From the NCBI RefSeq assembly GCF_034140825.1, contig NC_089035.1, positions 38,262,501 to 38,326,500 on the forward strand: DNA of 64,000 nucleotides, in the 5' to 3' direction. How positions within the stretch are numbered: the first letter of the stretch is position 1; each line of letters begins with the position of its first letter. The notes below the pieces were generated by a model. It was not told the origin of the DNA and made no database searches. It saw nothing but the letters and a program-made list of their open reading frames with translations. The position numbers were made by a program, and so were the translations under genes. Positions 50,398-60,098 of the stretch are shown in pieces. This DNA comes from Oryza sativa Japonica Group. Its lineage: Eukaryota; Streptophyta; Magnoliopsida; Poales; Poaceae.

Positions 50398-50705
50398 TGG
50401 TGTAAACGAGATCCCTCGACGGTTTGAAAGACAGTTTTGGCTGACGTGATGCTTACGTTTTTTTATTATTTTTCCGGGATCAAATTGTCGCATATGCGCC
50501 ATGTCAATGTTACGTGGGACGAAGTCCTAATCAAACCAGCCACGCAAACGTCACATCAGTCAAAATCGCCTTTCAAACCGTCGAGGGACTTCGTTTGCAC
50601 AGATTTTGACAGTTCAGGGACCGGTTGCATCTGATTTTTGGTTTCTAAGAACGAAAATCGGATTTGGTGTAAAGTTAAGGGATCTGAAATGAACTTATTC
50701 ATTTC
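50398..50705. mobile_element. Truncated MITE of the MULE-type family seen at 2419 and 27481
   Basis: The right end (GATCTGAAATGAACTTATTC) matches the ends at 2419 and 27481. The inner arms ATCCCTCGACGGTTTGAAAG and, inverted, GTCCCTCGACGGTTTGAAAG pair with each other, and ACGTGGGACGAAGTCCTAA parallels a segment of the Pack-MULE repeat (29165-29190). The outer left arm is missing. Confidence 0.65.
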
Positions 50706-50791
50706 TAATAGGGCACATCGCCTTCATTTCAAATGGGCCTCCATGTGCCAGGCCCATATTTCGATTCGAGTGTGGCCTCCATGGACCAATT

Positions 50792-50850
50792 GAGAAATAA
50801 GTTCACTTTAGGTCACTCGTATTGTTGGAGAGTCTAATATTCATTCCAGG
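50792..50850. mobile_element. Isolated end of the same MULE-type family
   Basis: GAGAAATAAGTTCACTTTAGG matches the Pack-MULE terminal repeat; no partner end was found nearby. Confidence 0.45.
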
Positions 50851-50986
50851 ACCAATTAAAGTGGCCCATATTGCGGACGCTGAAGCCCAAAGGAGTTGCT
50901 CCTATGGTGCGGTTGGAATGGTGGATGGCTGAAGATGCCTCGGAGGTAGAGTAGTATTCTCTCATTCCCAAAATAAACTGGAGTAA

Positions 50987-51261
50987 GAGCATCTCCAATA
51001 GATGACTAAAATTAAACTCCCAAAAATCATGTATTGGGGACAGCCAAAAACATATTTAGCCTAAAATACACCCCCTTCTCCAAGAGAGGACTAAAATTTG
51101 GGAGCGCTTCTAGTTGCCCAATATTTGGTTCAGGTTGGTCCTGGTTTTGGAGGTGGCTAAATTTTGGGACCATGCTTAGGAGTCTGTTGGAGGGCTGATT
51201 TTCACCAAATTCCTAAAATTTATGTTTTAGTAACCTGTTTAGCATTCTCTTGGAGATGCCC
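50987..51261. mobile_element. Tourist-like (PIF/Harbinger) MITE
   Basis: 275 bp between TAA repeats (50984-50986 and 51262-51264). The ends GAGCATCTCCAATAG and, in reverse complement, GGGCATCTCCAAGAG pair; inside, AAAATTTGGGAGC-like phrases recur in inverted orientation. Confidence 0.82.
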
Positions 51262-51384
51262 TAACTACCATCTTTAAGGGAGTATCTAAAACAGTGATAA
51301 GTTTTTTTTTAAAAAAAATTTAGATATAACTATAGTATAATTGATACGTAATTACATTGTAACTATATTGTAACATAACTATGA

Positions 51385-51450
51385 TATTGGCATAGTTTGG
51401 TGGTTTAGTGGTACGTGAGCATTCGACAGATCGTGGGTTCTCAATCCTTG
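51385..51450 (+). repeat. tRNA-like SINE head
   Basis: TTTGGTGGTTTAGTGGTACG resembles an A box and GGGTTCTCAATCC a B box at about tRNA spacing. The body was not delimited; probably a truncated SINE. Confidence 0.4.
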
Positions 51451-51477
51451 ACCACTGCATGCATTGGTTAATTGTTA

Positions 51478-51616
51478 CTCCCTCCGTCCATAAAAAAAAC
51501 AACCTAGTACTGACACATCCTAATACTATGAATCTAGACATACATCTGTCCGGATTCGTTGTACTAGAATGTGTCACATCTAGTTCTAGAATTGTTTTTT
51601 AATGGGACGGAGGGAG
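51478..51616. mobile_element. Stowaway MITE
   Basis: 139 bp between TA duplications; ends CTCCCTCCGTCCATAAAAAA and, inverted, CTCCCTCCGTCCCATTAAAA. Confidence 0.9.
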
Positions 51617-51882
51617 TATATCTCCAATTGACGCACACATCTCAAAGCTCATCTAACTGTGAAAAAATCTAGCTGTTCCAATCTTAAATTTTGTCCTAGA
51701 GTAAATCAATATCTACCTTCTCATCTATTCTTAAACCGTAAATTGATAAATTTTATTCTTTCAATACTCTTTTCCTATCCACTCATCAATAGTAATAAAT
51801 TTGTATTAACGTGACATTTTCTCTCTCTACTATTTGTGTACTGAAATTTTAGGGGTTGAGTTTTTTTAGGAAAGACGGAGTA

Positions 51883-52121
51883 CTCCCTCCGTCCCAAAAA
51901 AAAGACAAATCCTGCTTTCCGTGCTCAACGTTTGACCGTCCGTCTTATTTGAAAAAATTATGAAAAAAATTAAAAAGACAAGTCACACATAAAATATTAA
52001 TCATGTTTTATCATCTAACAACAATGAAAATACGAATTATAAAAATTTTCATATAAGACGGACAGTCAAAGTTAAAAAAAAACCCTAGGATTTGTCTTTT
52101 TTTTTTTTTTGACAGAGGGAG
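51883..52121. mobile_element. Stowaway MITE
   Basis: 239 bp between TA duplications (51881-51882 and 52122-52123). The ends CTCCCTCCGTCCCAAAAAAA and, inverted, CTCCCTCTGTCAAAAAAAAA pair, and GTTTGACCGTCCGTCTTAT reappears inverted near the right end. Confidence 0.88.
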
Positions 52122-52951
52122 TAGGTGGTGGGTAGTCCATCGCCCTCAGCTCGTACAATCGTACGCCGGCGGCGTTGTGACGTCCAAAACTGAAACGTCG
52201 TGTGGCTGCGATCGGACTGGGAAATGCTTGGTCTTGAACTCTTGAAAGCAAATATGTCAAGCCTGATTATACGTACACAAACACAAGTGCGTGCATCGCT
52301 GTGGCTCTGTAGAAATGCAGGCTTTTCCCTTCGTTTATCAGAAGATTCAGAACCATGGTGTCAAGTTTTGAAGATCTGTACACTGAAATTGGCAACCGCC
52401 AAAAGATCAAGAAGAGCAAACACAACATACAAGTGTTGGACAATGGACAGTATTGATGAAGGCTAGCTCTTACGGCAGCAGCATCCGGAAAACGAAGCGC
52501 CGGGAAGTGGCTCAACGTGCAGGCTGTGACTTGATTCAATTCATCATTGATGTGTCAAATTTAGAACCGTTTTCAGGGGGAAAAAAGGTACATTTGCTTA
52601 GCGAAACTTACTACTGTCTAAAGAATCAAAGGGGGAAAAAAAGAAAAAAGAAAAAACATACAAGTACTGCACAAACTTGGGGCCTGTTACGGCTGCACTA
52701 CTGCGGCTGCGGCCGCCTCGCACATTATTTTGTACAGCGTTGCAGCCGCTGCAACGTGCAGCCGTACACAGCCTTGAAAGAGAGCTCTCGGCATGATATT
52801 TCAATATAAGCTAATGTTAAAGTTTTCATCTATGCAGTTACGAACTACAGACACAAGAACACAACGACAATTGGCACAACGGCAATACTACAAGCCACAA
52901 AAAGCAAATGATCGACTTGCTACAAGGTTATTCAAGTATCCTGATATCAGG
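52122..52951. other. Intergenic and 3' flank of AUG7
   Basis: No gene recognised. It contains a hairpin at 52682-52773. The part next to 52951 is probably the AUG7 3' UTR (minus strand). Confidence 0.45.
52682..52773. repeat. Short hairpin, possibly a tiny MITE
   Basis: GCCTGTTACGGCTGCAC (52682-52698) pairs with GTGCAGCCGTACACAGCC (52756-52773). The loop holds GC-rich smaller inverted pieces (GCGGCTGCGGCC, GCAGCCGCTGCAAC). No target duplication identified. Confidence 0.5.
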
Positions 52952-55396
52952 CTACTGTGAATTCAGAGTCTCACCCTGCTCCCGTGCCACAGAAGTTGAA
53001 AGGATGGAAAGGCTGTTATTTAAGAATGTAAGTGCAGATTCACAGTCGGAGATAATTTTGGTGACAGATGAAGGCTCATTAGATGCTGAAAGCGATCCTG
53101 CAGCCATTGCTGCATACGAATCCCGTAGGCTCCTCAAATTACTAAGGAACTGCACATCACAAATAGGCACTCAAGTCAAGCAATGTTTATATGCTCAGTT
53201 TACCAGACAGAAGACAGTAGACACAAGCAAGAAGACCGCACAGAGCTAATCAGTTAAAAAGAATATGAAGTAAAAGAACTCTAGAATTTTTCATTAGTTT
53301 AAATGAGAGATGGGTCTATCAATGAACTATCAGATATTATACCATACCATATTAGCATCTTGGTTATTCTGAAATAATCTGATAGCAATACAAGACATAC
53401 ATTGACCACCGGCTAATCAGCTCCTTTTATATTTGTTTTCACCAATTCAAATAACCAGATCATGACACATTGACCATAGAGGGAAGCAAAACTTGAAATG
53501 AGCAACAAAATGTCAAATAAACCAAATATTCCGCTAGTACCTTCAAAAGTGTGTTATATGCCTCCAACAAGCGATTAGCAGCTGGACCAAAACCATGCAA
53601 TTGAGGGACCTCCATCATATGTGTCCAAGGATGAATTTCCTACAATGAAAAGCAATTCTATCATCTAACAAGTAAAACTCAAAACACATAAAGATGGCAA
53701 CCGTTAGCAGAAAAAGATATCATGTCAAAAATATTTATCTGAACGTACAGCAGAAGTATGGGAAATTGGGAAGAAAAAAGAAACCATTGCATAAGATATT
53801 CACCTTAGTGTAGATCATATTGAAGGATTTTACTGTTTCTAGGAACGATTGCAAATGTTCCCTCAGTTTTAACTCTGTCTCGGCATAGTCTTCATTCGGA
53901 TTATAGTCATACTGAGCAACAGCAATTGTACCATCAGTGTAAATAGCATAGAACATGCTACAGACTATCAAGGTTTATGTGGCTGTTAAGCGCATACCTT
54001 AGATGCTAACTCCTGAACCATCAGTTGCAAATTTGACATCTTTTTAGTATACTCGGAGAGCTTCAACTCCAGTTCTGTTATATCAGGCCTGCAAAATGAG
54101 AATGACTCAAGATTTGAAGCATACACAGCTGATTTTCAACATCTTACTTTTCCTCTTTTTCTTCAACTGGGAGTACTTACAACCAACAAAATTATCAGAT
54201 AAGAAGTACTTACAAGGGGTAAATTGATTGTATCTGAACATCTGCAGGAAATAGTTTGCACTCTTCAGAAAATATTTGGGCTTGTTTCTCTGCAATTGAA
54301 TCTACGAGCAGCACATCTTTTGCCAGCTGCTCATCAACACTACCAAAAAGCAATTTGTTAGGAATTATGTCTCCAATGCACTCATGTTGATCCTAATGGA
54401 TTATTTGATGTATATGAAAGTTCAGTTTTCTTCAGATATACTTTTATTTTCTTACATGTTTTCTTCAGATATACTTTTATTTTCTTACATTGCTAGAAGC
54501 CTAGAACAAAAGTTTCATGAAAAAATAGTACTGAATTATCACAAACTGACAATGTTTATGACTATGTCCTGTATGAATAACATGAAGGGTATTATTTCGT
54601 TGCAAATAGAAATAGTCAAGCTTAAAGCCAACCTCCACTCTGGATTGTCAGCATAGCAGCTAGCTTCAACTAGATCAACAATGAGACAGAGAAGCTCTAC
54701 ACGCTCATCGTAGCTACCTCTACCCTGCAATTCGAACAGTTATGAGCACACCAAAGACAATTTAACCCCAAATATATTACTGCCATTCTCACAATTCATA
54801 GATCCTGTATAACAGCAGCTAAAATTCAACAACTGTTACCGTATGACACAAACAAGCACACCCATTTCTCTCACCTGAATTGCCTCCGTGTCAACCGAAG
54901 GCGTTATACCAAGGAAATTCGCAATCTCGGCCAGGTCTGCACAGTCCCCAGCATTTCAATGTCAGCACCGCACTTTGATCCCAAGAACAACAGCAGTAGT
55001 GAAATGTTTGAAACTAAAAAACCTTACGTTGGATCCTGCTGTTCTCCTCGTCGCGGTCGAGGCTATCCCCCTGCCAGTTCTGCTGCGTGAACGGCGATCT
55101 GTCGCCTAGGAGCCTCCGCAACAAAGAGAAAACGAAACCCTCAATTTCGAGTTGGGACTGTGAGGGGGAAAAAGAACGCGGACCAAATCTACCCGCAACT
55201 GTGCAGCAAGCCTTGCAGATTGAGATGCGGAAATAGGGAATGTGGCGTGGGTGGCCGCGTACCGGAAGAAGAGCCACTCGAGGAGGCGGTAGCGCTCGAC
55301 GCCGGCGAAGAGGAGGGACTGGGCGGGGGCGTTGGCCCGCGGGTAGGCCAGCACCGCCAGCTTCCGCTGGATCTCCTCCATCTGCTTCGACGCCAT
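52952..55396 (-). CDS. AUG7: Augmin complex subunit 7 (HAUS-like)
   Basis: Nine exons on the minus strand: 55263-55396, 55028-55113, 54875-54936, 54633-54724, 54214-54339, 53998-54088, 53804-53911, 53541-53639 and 52952-53149; 996 nt, 331 residues, in phase throughout. It is a subunit of the eight-part augmin complex that recruits gamma-tubulin to existing microtubules in the spindle and phragmoplast. The protein matches plant AUG7 along its length: [20 protein letters not shown] at the start, [55 protein letters not shown] and [20 protein letters not shown], then [17 protein letters not shown] near the end. Mostly helical or coiled coil; no enzyme motif expected. Start: the ATG at 55396 matches the family N-terminus; the frame is open upstream only through non-ATG codons. 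It is head to head with the TLC gene about 1.06 kb away. Confidence 0.94.
54425..54490. repeat. Perfect 33-bp tandem duplication in AUG7 intron 4
   Basis: A unit starting GTTTTCTTCAGATATAC and ending TTTTCTTACAT occurs at 54425-54457 and 54458-54490 without differences, so it is recent. Confidence 0.95.
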
Positions 55397-56459
55397 GGCG
55401 AGAGCCCTCCCACTCTTCCTCGCTTCCCCACCTCGCCGCGCCGCGCCGGCCGAGGCTGCCGCTGCTGGTGGTGGTGGTGGGGATCGAGCCGCTCGCTTCG
55501 ACGGAGACAACCCAACGAGCGAGATGGTGTCAAGATTTGCAAATTCTCAAAATCGAATTTGTTTTTATATTTCCCTTACTGTCGTTTCAAATTCTGAAGG
55601 TGTCTGGAACTTACCTGTAGCATTTGTAAATTTACCACTGTTTTTTAAAATTTATGAGCTGTTCAGATGGTATGCACTTTCAACCCTTCTAAAATTTGTC
55701 ATTGTCAAATTTTAACACATTTTGGCACTATCAAATCAAATTTTGGTAGTGTTGGTTGTGTTTAGTTTGTTAACTTATCAAAATTTGTAAAACAATTTTT
55801 TAGGAGTAGAAACTTATCGAATTACCAAAATTTGGTAGGGTAGCATTGATAAGTATTTCTTCCGTTTCATATTATAAGTCGTTTGATTTTTTTTATTCAA
55901 ACTTGGTTAAGTTTGGCTAAGTCTAAAAAAAAAGTTTTAGTAACATTTAAAATATCAAATTAATTTCATTAAATCTAACATTAAATATATTTTGATAAAT
56001 ATGTTTGTTTTAGGTTGAAAATACTGATATATTTTTCTATAAACTTAGTAAAACTTAAAAGAAGTTTAATTAAAAAAGAGTCAAACGACTTATAATATGA
56101 AACGAAGAGAGTATGTGTTTGGTTTATAGTCTAACCAAAACTTGACTCTTTTGGTGTAGTTAAAAGTGGCAACATAATAAACAAACCCTATAACGATGTC
56201 ACTCGAATGATAATTCTAGGGATATTTTTATAATTTTCTAGTAACAATCTCTCAACAAGGATTTAAACCATTAGCAAATGTACAAATGCCTTAATTTATA
56301 TACTTTGGGCTGGGGCCCACATGTCAGTGATAAGGCCAGCAATAATAAAAGATGCCGGCATCAACCGCGTGGGCCGCGCGTCTCGCCGAGGGAGGGGAAG
56401 AGGGAACGGAGTCTATCGTGCGGTGCGGTTCTCCGCTCGCCACGACGACGACGAGCCCC
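55397..56459. other. Divergent promoter region between AUG7 and the TLC gene
   Basis: The GC-rich leader of AUG7 (to about 55530) and that of the TLC gene (from about 56350) flank an AT-rich middle that holds one Stowaway (55856-56111). No TATA box was clear on either side. Confidence 0.5.
55856..56111. mobile_element. Stowaway MITE in the AUG7-TLC shared upstream region
   Basis: 256 bp between TA duplications. TTCCGTTTCATATTATAAGT, CGTTTGA at the left is mirrored by TCAAACGACTTATAATATGA, AACGAAG at the right. Confidence 0.88.
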
Positions 56460-58960
56460 ATGCCTCCTCCGCCCCATCGCGGCGGCGGCGGCGGCCGCGA
56501 CACGAGCGCGTTCTTCGCGGCGACGCTGGTGCTGTGGGCGGTGTCGGTGGGGTTCGAGATCGGCGCGCGCGGGCGGCGGGAGCTGGCGCCCGTGGCCGCA
56601 GGGTTTGCCTTCTTCCAGGCCGCCAGCGCCGCCGTGCGCGCCGCCGTCTCCCGCGACCCGCTCTTCGTCAACACCGCCGTTTCGCTCCTGCACTCCTCGC
56701 TCACGTCGGCCTCCGGTCTGGCCTCTCCCTCACCCCCCAAACCCCCCACTTTTGGTTCCGTGGCTTTCCCTATTCCCGTGCTTAGGATCCATCGGATACA
56801 CGAAATCGTACGCTCTGTTCCAACATTACGCTAGTTTGAGGACATAGACGCGCGTGGAGGATTAAACAGTAGGTAAACTAGATGATGTTGATGCTTGATG
56901 CTTTGGTTCAGTACTAGGGAACGGGAAGCAGCATGGAATATGTAATCCTACTGTATAGTGCTAGTTTTAGTGCTGCTTCTGTGGGCCAAAGTGGTAATGC
57001 AAAATCTACTAATTTGTCTTCATTTAAGCTCTTTTTGGTTGGAACTGTCCAAGATAGCTTACATCCCACATTACTTAGTATATGTTGATTCCAAGAGGTG
57101 GTGTGCTTCCAAGTAGCTGGCAGCCAACAGGCTTGGAAACATTTCCATTTCTTCACCAAAAAAACATCTTCTGTTTAACATAGGACTGTCTTTTCCCCCG
57201 TTTTGTATTGGAATATACTCAAACCTCTGCAACAATCTAATGTTACTCGAATGTGAAATTGAGTATAAGGAATGATATAAATTGTGGTCATCGTACCCTT
57301 TTGTATCAGCATATAGTCGCTTACGTTACCTCTGCAACAGCCTATGACTATGTTACTCTAATGTGAACTCGAGTATGTGGAATGATATAAATTGTGCTCA
57401 GCAAAGAAGGGGACTGGCTTGTCGTGGCCATGACTTGTGCGTACTAATTTATATGACAATAGCCGTCCTACTATTTTTTCATGACACTTCTTGGGCACAT
57501 AATTATGACTAGCAAGGGTGTTGTACAAAACTGCTAGCCTCTAAACAAAAAAACTATACGTGTTAAAAAATACCATCTTATCTTGGTGAATACGTGGACT
57601 TAGTTTCATCCATTAACTCCACCAAATGTTATTTCTAATTCTTATGCCTGTAAATCAGCTTTATCCCGTATGTCTTCCATTCCTGACTGGATGCTGTTGT
57701 ATTTGCAGTTATCTTTGTTCTTGTCAACCGATGGCATAATAAGGACCTCAAGAACATGTTTGAGCATGAAGAATTGTTTGGTGGCAGTTGGGTTGGAGCA
57801 TATTCTGCTCTGTGCTTTTCTTGTGGCTATTTTGCTTATGATCAATTAGATATGCTTCGTTACCGACTGTACAGTGGACGGATTCCTGGAATTCTCATGC
57901 ACCACCTGATTCTGCTCATTTGCTTTACACTAGCTCTGTATCGGAATGTGACGATCAACTACCTAATTCTAACTCTTGTATGCGAGGTACGCCTAGCTCT
58001 TCTCATTCTTGGGCACTCTAGTTGTGTAGACAAAGTTCATCTTTTTGGCAATTCAGACAAATTTTGAATTTTTGACCCCACCTTTTAACCAGGATAAACT
58101 AATTTGCTCACTTATCACTCAAAGGGATAGATTTGTGTTTCAGTATAAGGAGTCTCTATTGCACAAATTTTAGCCTTCATTACAACCAGGCAACCAGCTA
58201 TCCATCTTGGTGGCAGCTTGTCTCAAGTGTGACATATTCAGTAGTTGTTTGTAAAAATCATTTTGTATCTCTGCCCTTTGCACAAAAGGTGCAAGCTCAT
58301 GTAATACATATTTGATATAACCTTCATGTCTAACTAATTGTTACTGAGATTGAATTGATGGCGTGTAGGGTTGTATATGATATTAGAGGCTTAGAGCTGT
58401 TTTTGCAAAGAATACTTTGTTGGTAAATAACTGTACAGACTGTCTTTTACTCTATTAAGTTGCTAGAGAATATAAGGAAACTGTTCATGTCTTAAGAACA
58501 TGGGAATAAGCCTCTATCAGAGTAAGTACTTCAGTTCATCTCTACTGCTGCAAGTATTGTTAATAATTATTTGTTTAGGGTGGTGGCGTTGTCTTTAGTT
58601 GTAATGACTTACCTGGAGTTAGTACACAGCACATACTGACCAAGTTTATGATTACAGCTGCACTCCGTATTTTTGCACATAAGGAAATTGAGGCGAATGG
58701 CTGGATTTCGGGATTACAACAGAAAAATTGTGAAACTGGAATGGGTCCTCAACTGGACTACATTTGTATCAGCAAGGGTGGCATGCCACATACTGATTAC
58801 ATACAAACTGATCATTGATGCCCACAAGTTTGATAGTGGAATTGAGCTTCCACTAGCTCTTTTTGGCATGGCAGGAATGAATCTGCTCAACATATTTTTA
58901 GGACTTGATCTATTAAAAGCTTACACGCTCGAGAGAAATCAGCAGACACATCAGGACTGA
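56460..58960 (+). CDS. TLC-domain integral membrane protein
   Basis: Three exons: 56460-56715, 57709-57986 and 58658-58960; 837 nt, 278 residues, in phase, with first intron of 993 bp. TLC (TRAM-LAG1-CLN8) fold with about six to seven membrane helices: FFAATLVLWAVSVGFEIG, AYSALCFSCGYFAYDQLDML, MHHLILLICFTLALYRN and FGMAGMNLLNIFLGLDLLKA are visible. The MHHL histidine pair after GRIPGIL is the conserved spot of the family. It resembles the small plant TLC proteins (TLCD-like) more than ceramide synthases, since the homeobox-like part and Lag1p-type motif are absent. The biochemical role is unknown; ER or plasma membrane, possibly lipid handling. Start: the in-frame ATG at 56352 would add 36 residues without membrane character; I prefer 56460, which places MPPPPHRGGG just before helix 1. 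Confidence 0.85.
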
Positions 58961-59642
58961 GTGTGCCTCTACTGATGTGGTACTCCAAAAGTTTTGGCAA
59001 GTTGTAGTCAAACAACAATTAATATAGATCAGCAGACAGAGGTATGTCAATGTGTTATTGGCCTCTACGTTCGGTAGAAACTAGTAATGATGTACTATAT
59101 TATGTGTTCTGAACTCATTATAAGATCTCTACCAGCAAATGATTCTTTGCTATTGTGCTACTATTTGTATATTGCGTTTCATTTATCATCATATGCAGAC
59201 AACCTGGATACAACATCGTTGCTCATATTACAGGTAGAAAACGAACAAAATTAAATGGCATTGTGTGCCATCCCGTTTTGTTTTAAAGCTTCGCCTAAAT
59301 CCTAATGTATTTTAGTGTCTCGCTGTGATTGAATTGTTTCCACTAACTGTTGCATCATTTGCACTCTTGTAGTACTTCATGTACACTCTTCTCTTTAAAA
59401 CGAGACTGAAATATACACTGATGTATCATATCCTTTTCTCCTGAATCTTGTTGACTCAAAGTAGCTCATTCTATCACGAGTACTTATCTTCAGCAAGAAC
59501 ATCTTTTCATTTTTCTTGTTCCTGGATGTAATTTGGAGCTAAATTGTTTTGAGTACTACTAATATTTACCAGGAACCATTTTTGTTACTCCTGAATCTGG
59601 TGGCTTGGGGGTAAATTGCATACATTAGCAATAAAAAAAAGT
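58961..59642. other. 3' flank of the TLC gene
   Basis: 3' UTR and intergenic sequence; nothing supported beyond it until the tRNA gene. Confidence 0.5.
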
Positions 59643-59714
59643 AGGTCCCACCGGGATTCGAACCCAGGTCGCCAGATTCAAAGTCTGGAGTGCTAACCAC
59701 TACACCATGGAACC
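59643..59714 (-). tRNA. tRNA-Gln (anticodon TTG)
   Basis: 72-nt cloverleaf on the minus strand: acceptor stem GGTTCCA with AGGTCCC's pairing partner GGGACCT at the 3' end, A box TGGTGTAGTGGTTAGCAC, anticodon stem and loop around GACTTTGAATC (anticodon TTG), and B box GGTTCGAATCC. No intron; CCA not encoded, as expected of a nuclear gene. A T-rich run (TTTTTTTT, complement of 59633-59640) directly downstream can end Pol III transcription. Confidence 0.95.
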
Positions 59715-60098
59715 GGTTGTTGCATGTGGTCCGTCGATGGTGATACTTCTGTCTTTTACTGAAGATCAGTAACAAAGGGAAGTATACTAGTTGAAACCCA
59801 CATGTTCATTTGTGGGCATCCATCTGCTAGGCACTTCAATTAAACAAAAACACGGGAATATCCAACGAATCCTCTTCTCCACATTCCCGTACTTTTTTGT
59901 GCTGAATCGAATTTCCTGACGCCATATAAAAAAACGAATTTCCTGACATATCTCAGGAAAAAAAAAAGGTAATACTCGAGAGTCGATAACATCCTCCTAG
60001 ACTCCTACGGCGTGGCACACAGTTCACTAAAATCCAGGCAACACAAGTACACAACACGCAGAGTCACACATATGCTTGGAGTTGGAGCACTTTTCCAG
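59715..60098. other. Intergenic between tRNA-Gln and the MULE
   Basis: No feature except the 9-bp target duplication CTTTTCCAG at 60090-60098, whose partner is at 62764-62772. Confidence 0.6.

Noticed and set aside
52200-52600. Possible small gene or non-coding RNA between the MITE cluster and AUG7
   Set aside because: Short open frames only, with no family features or splice pattern; cannot be supported without transcript data.
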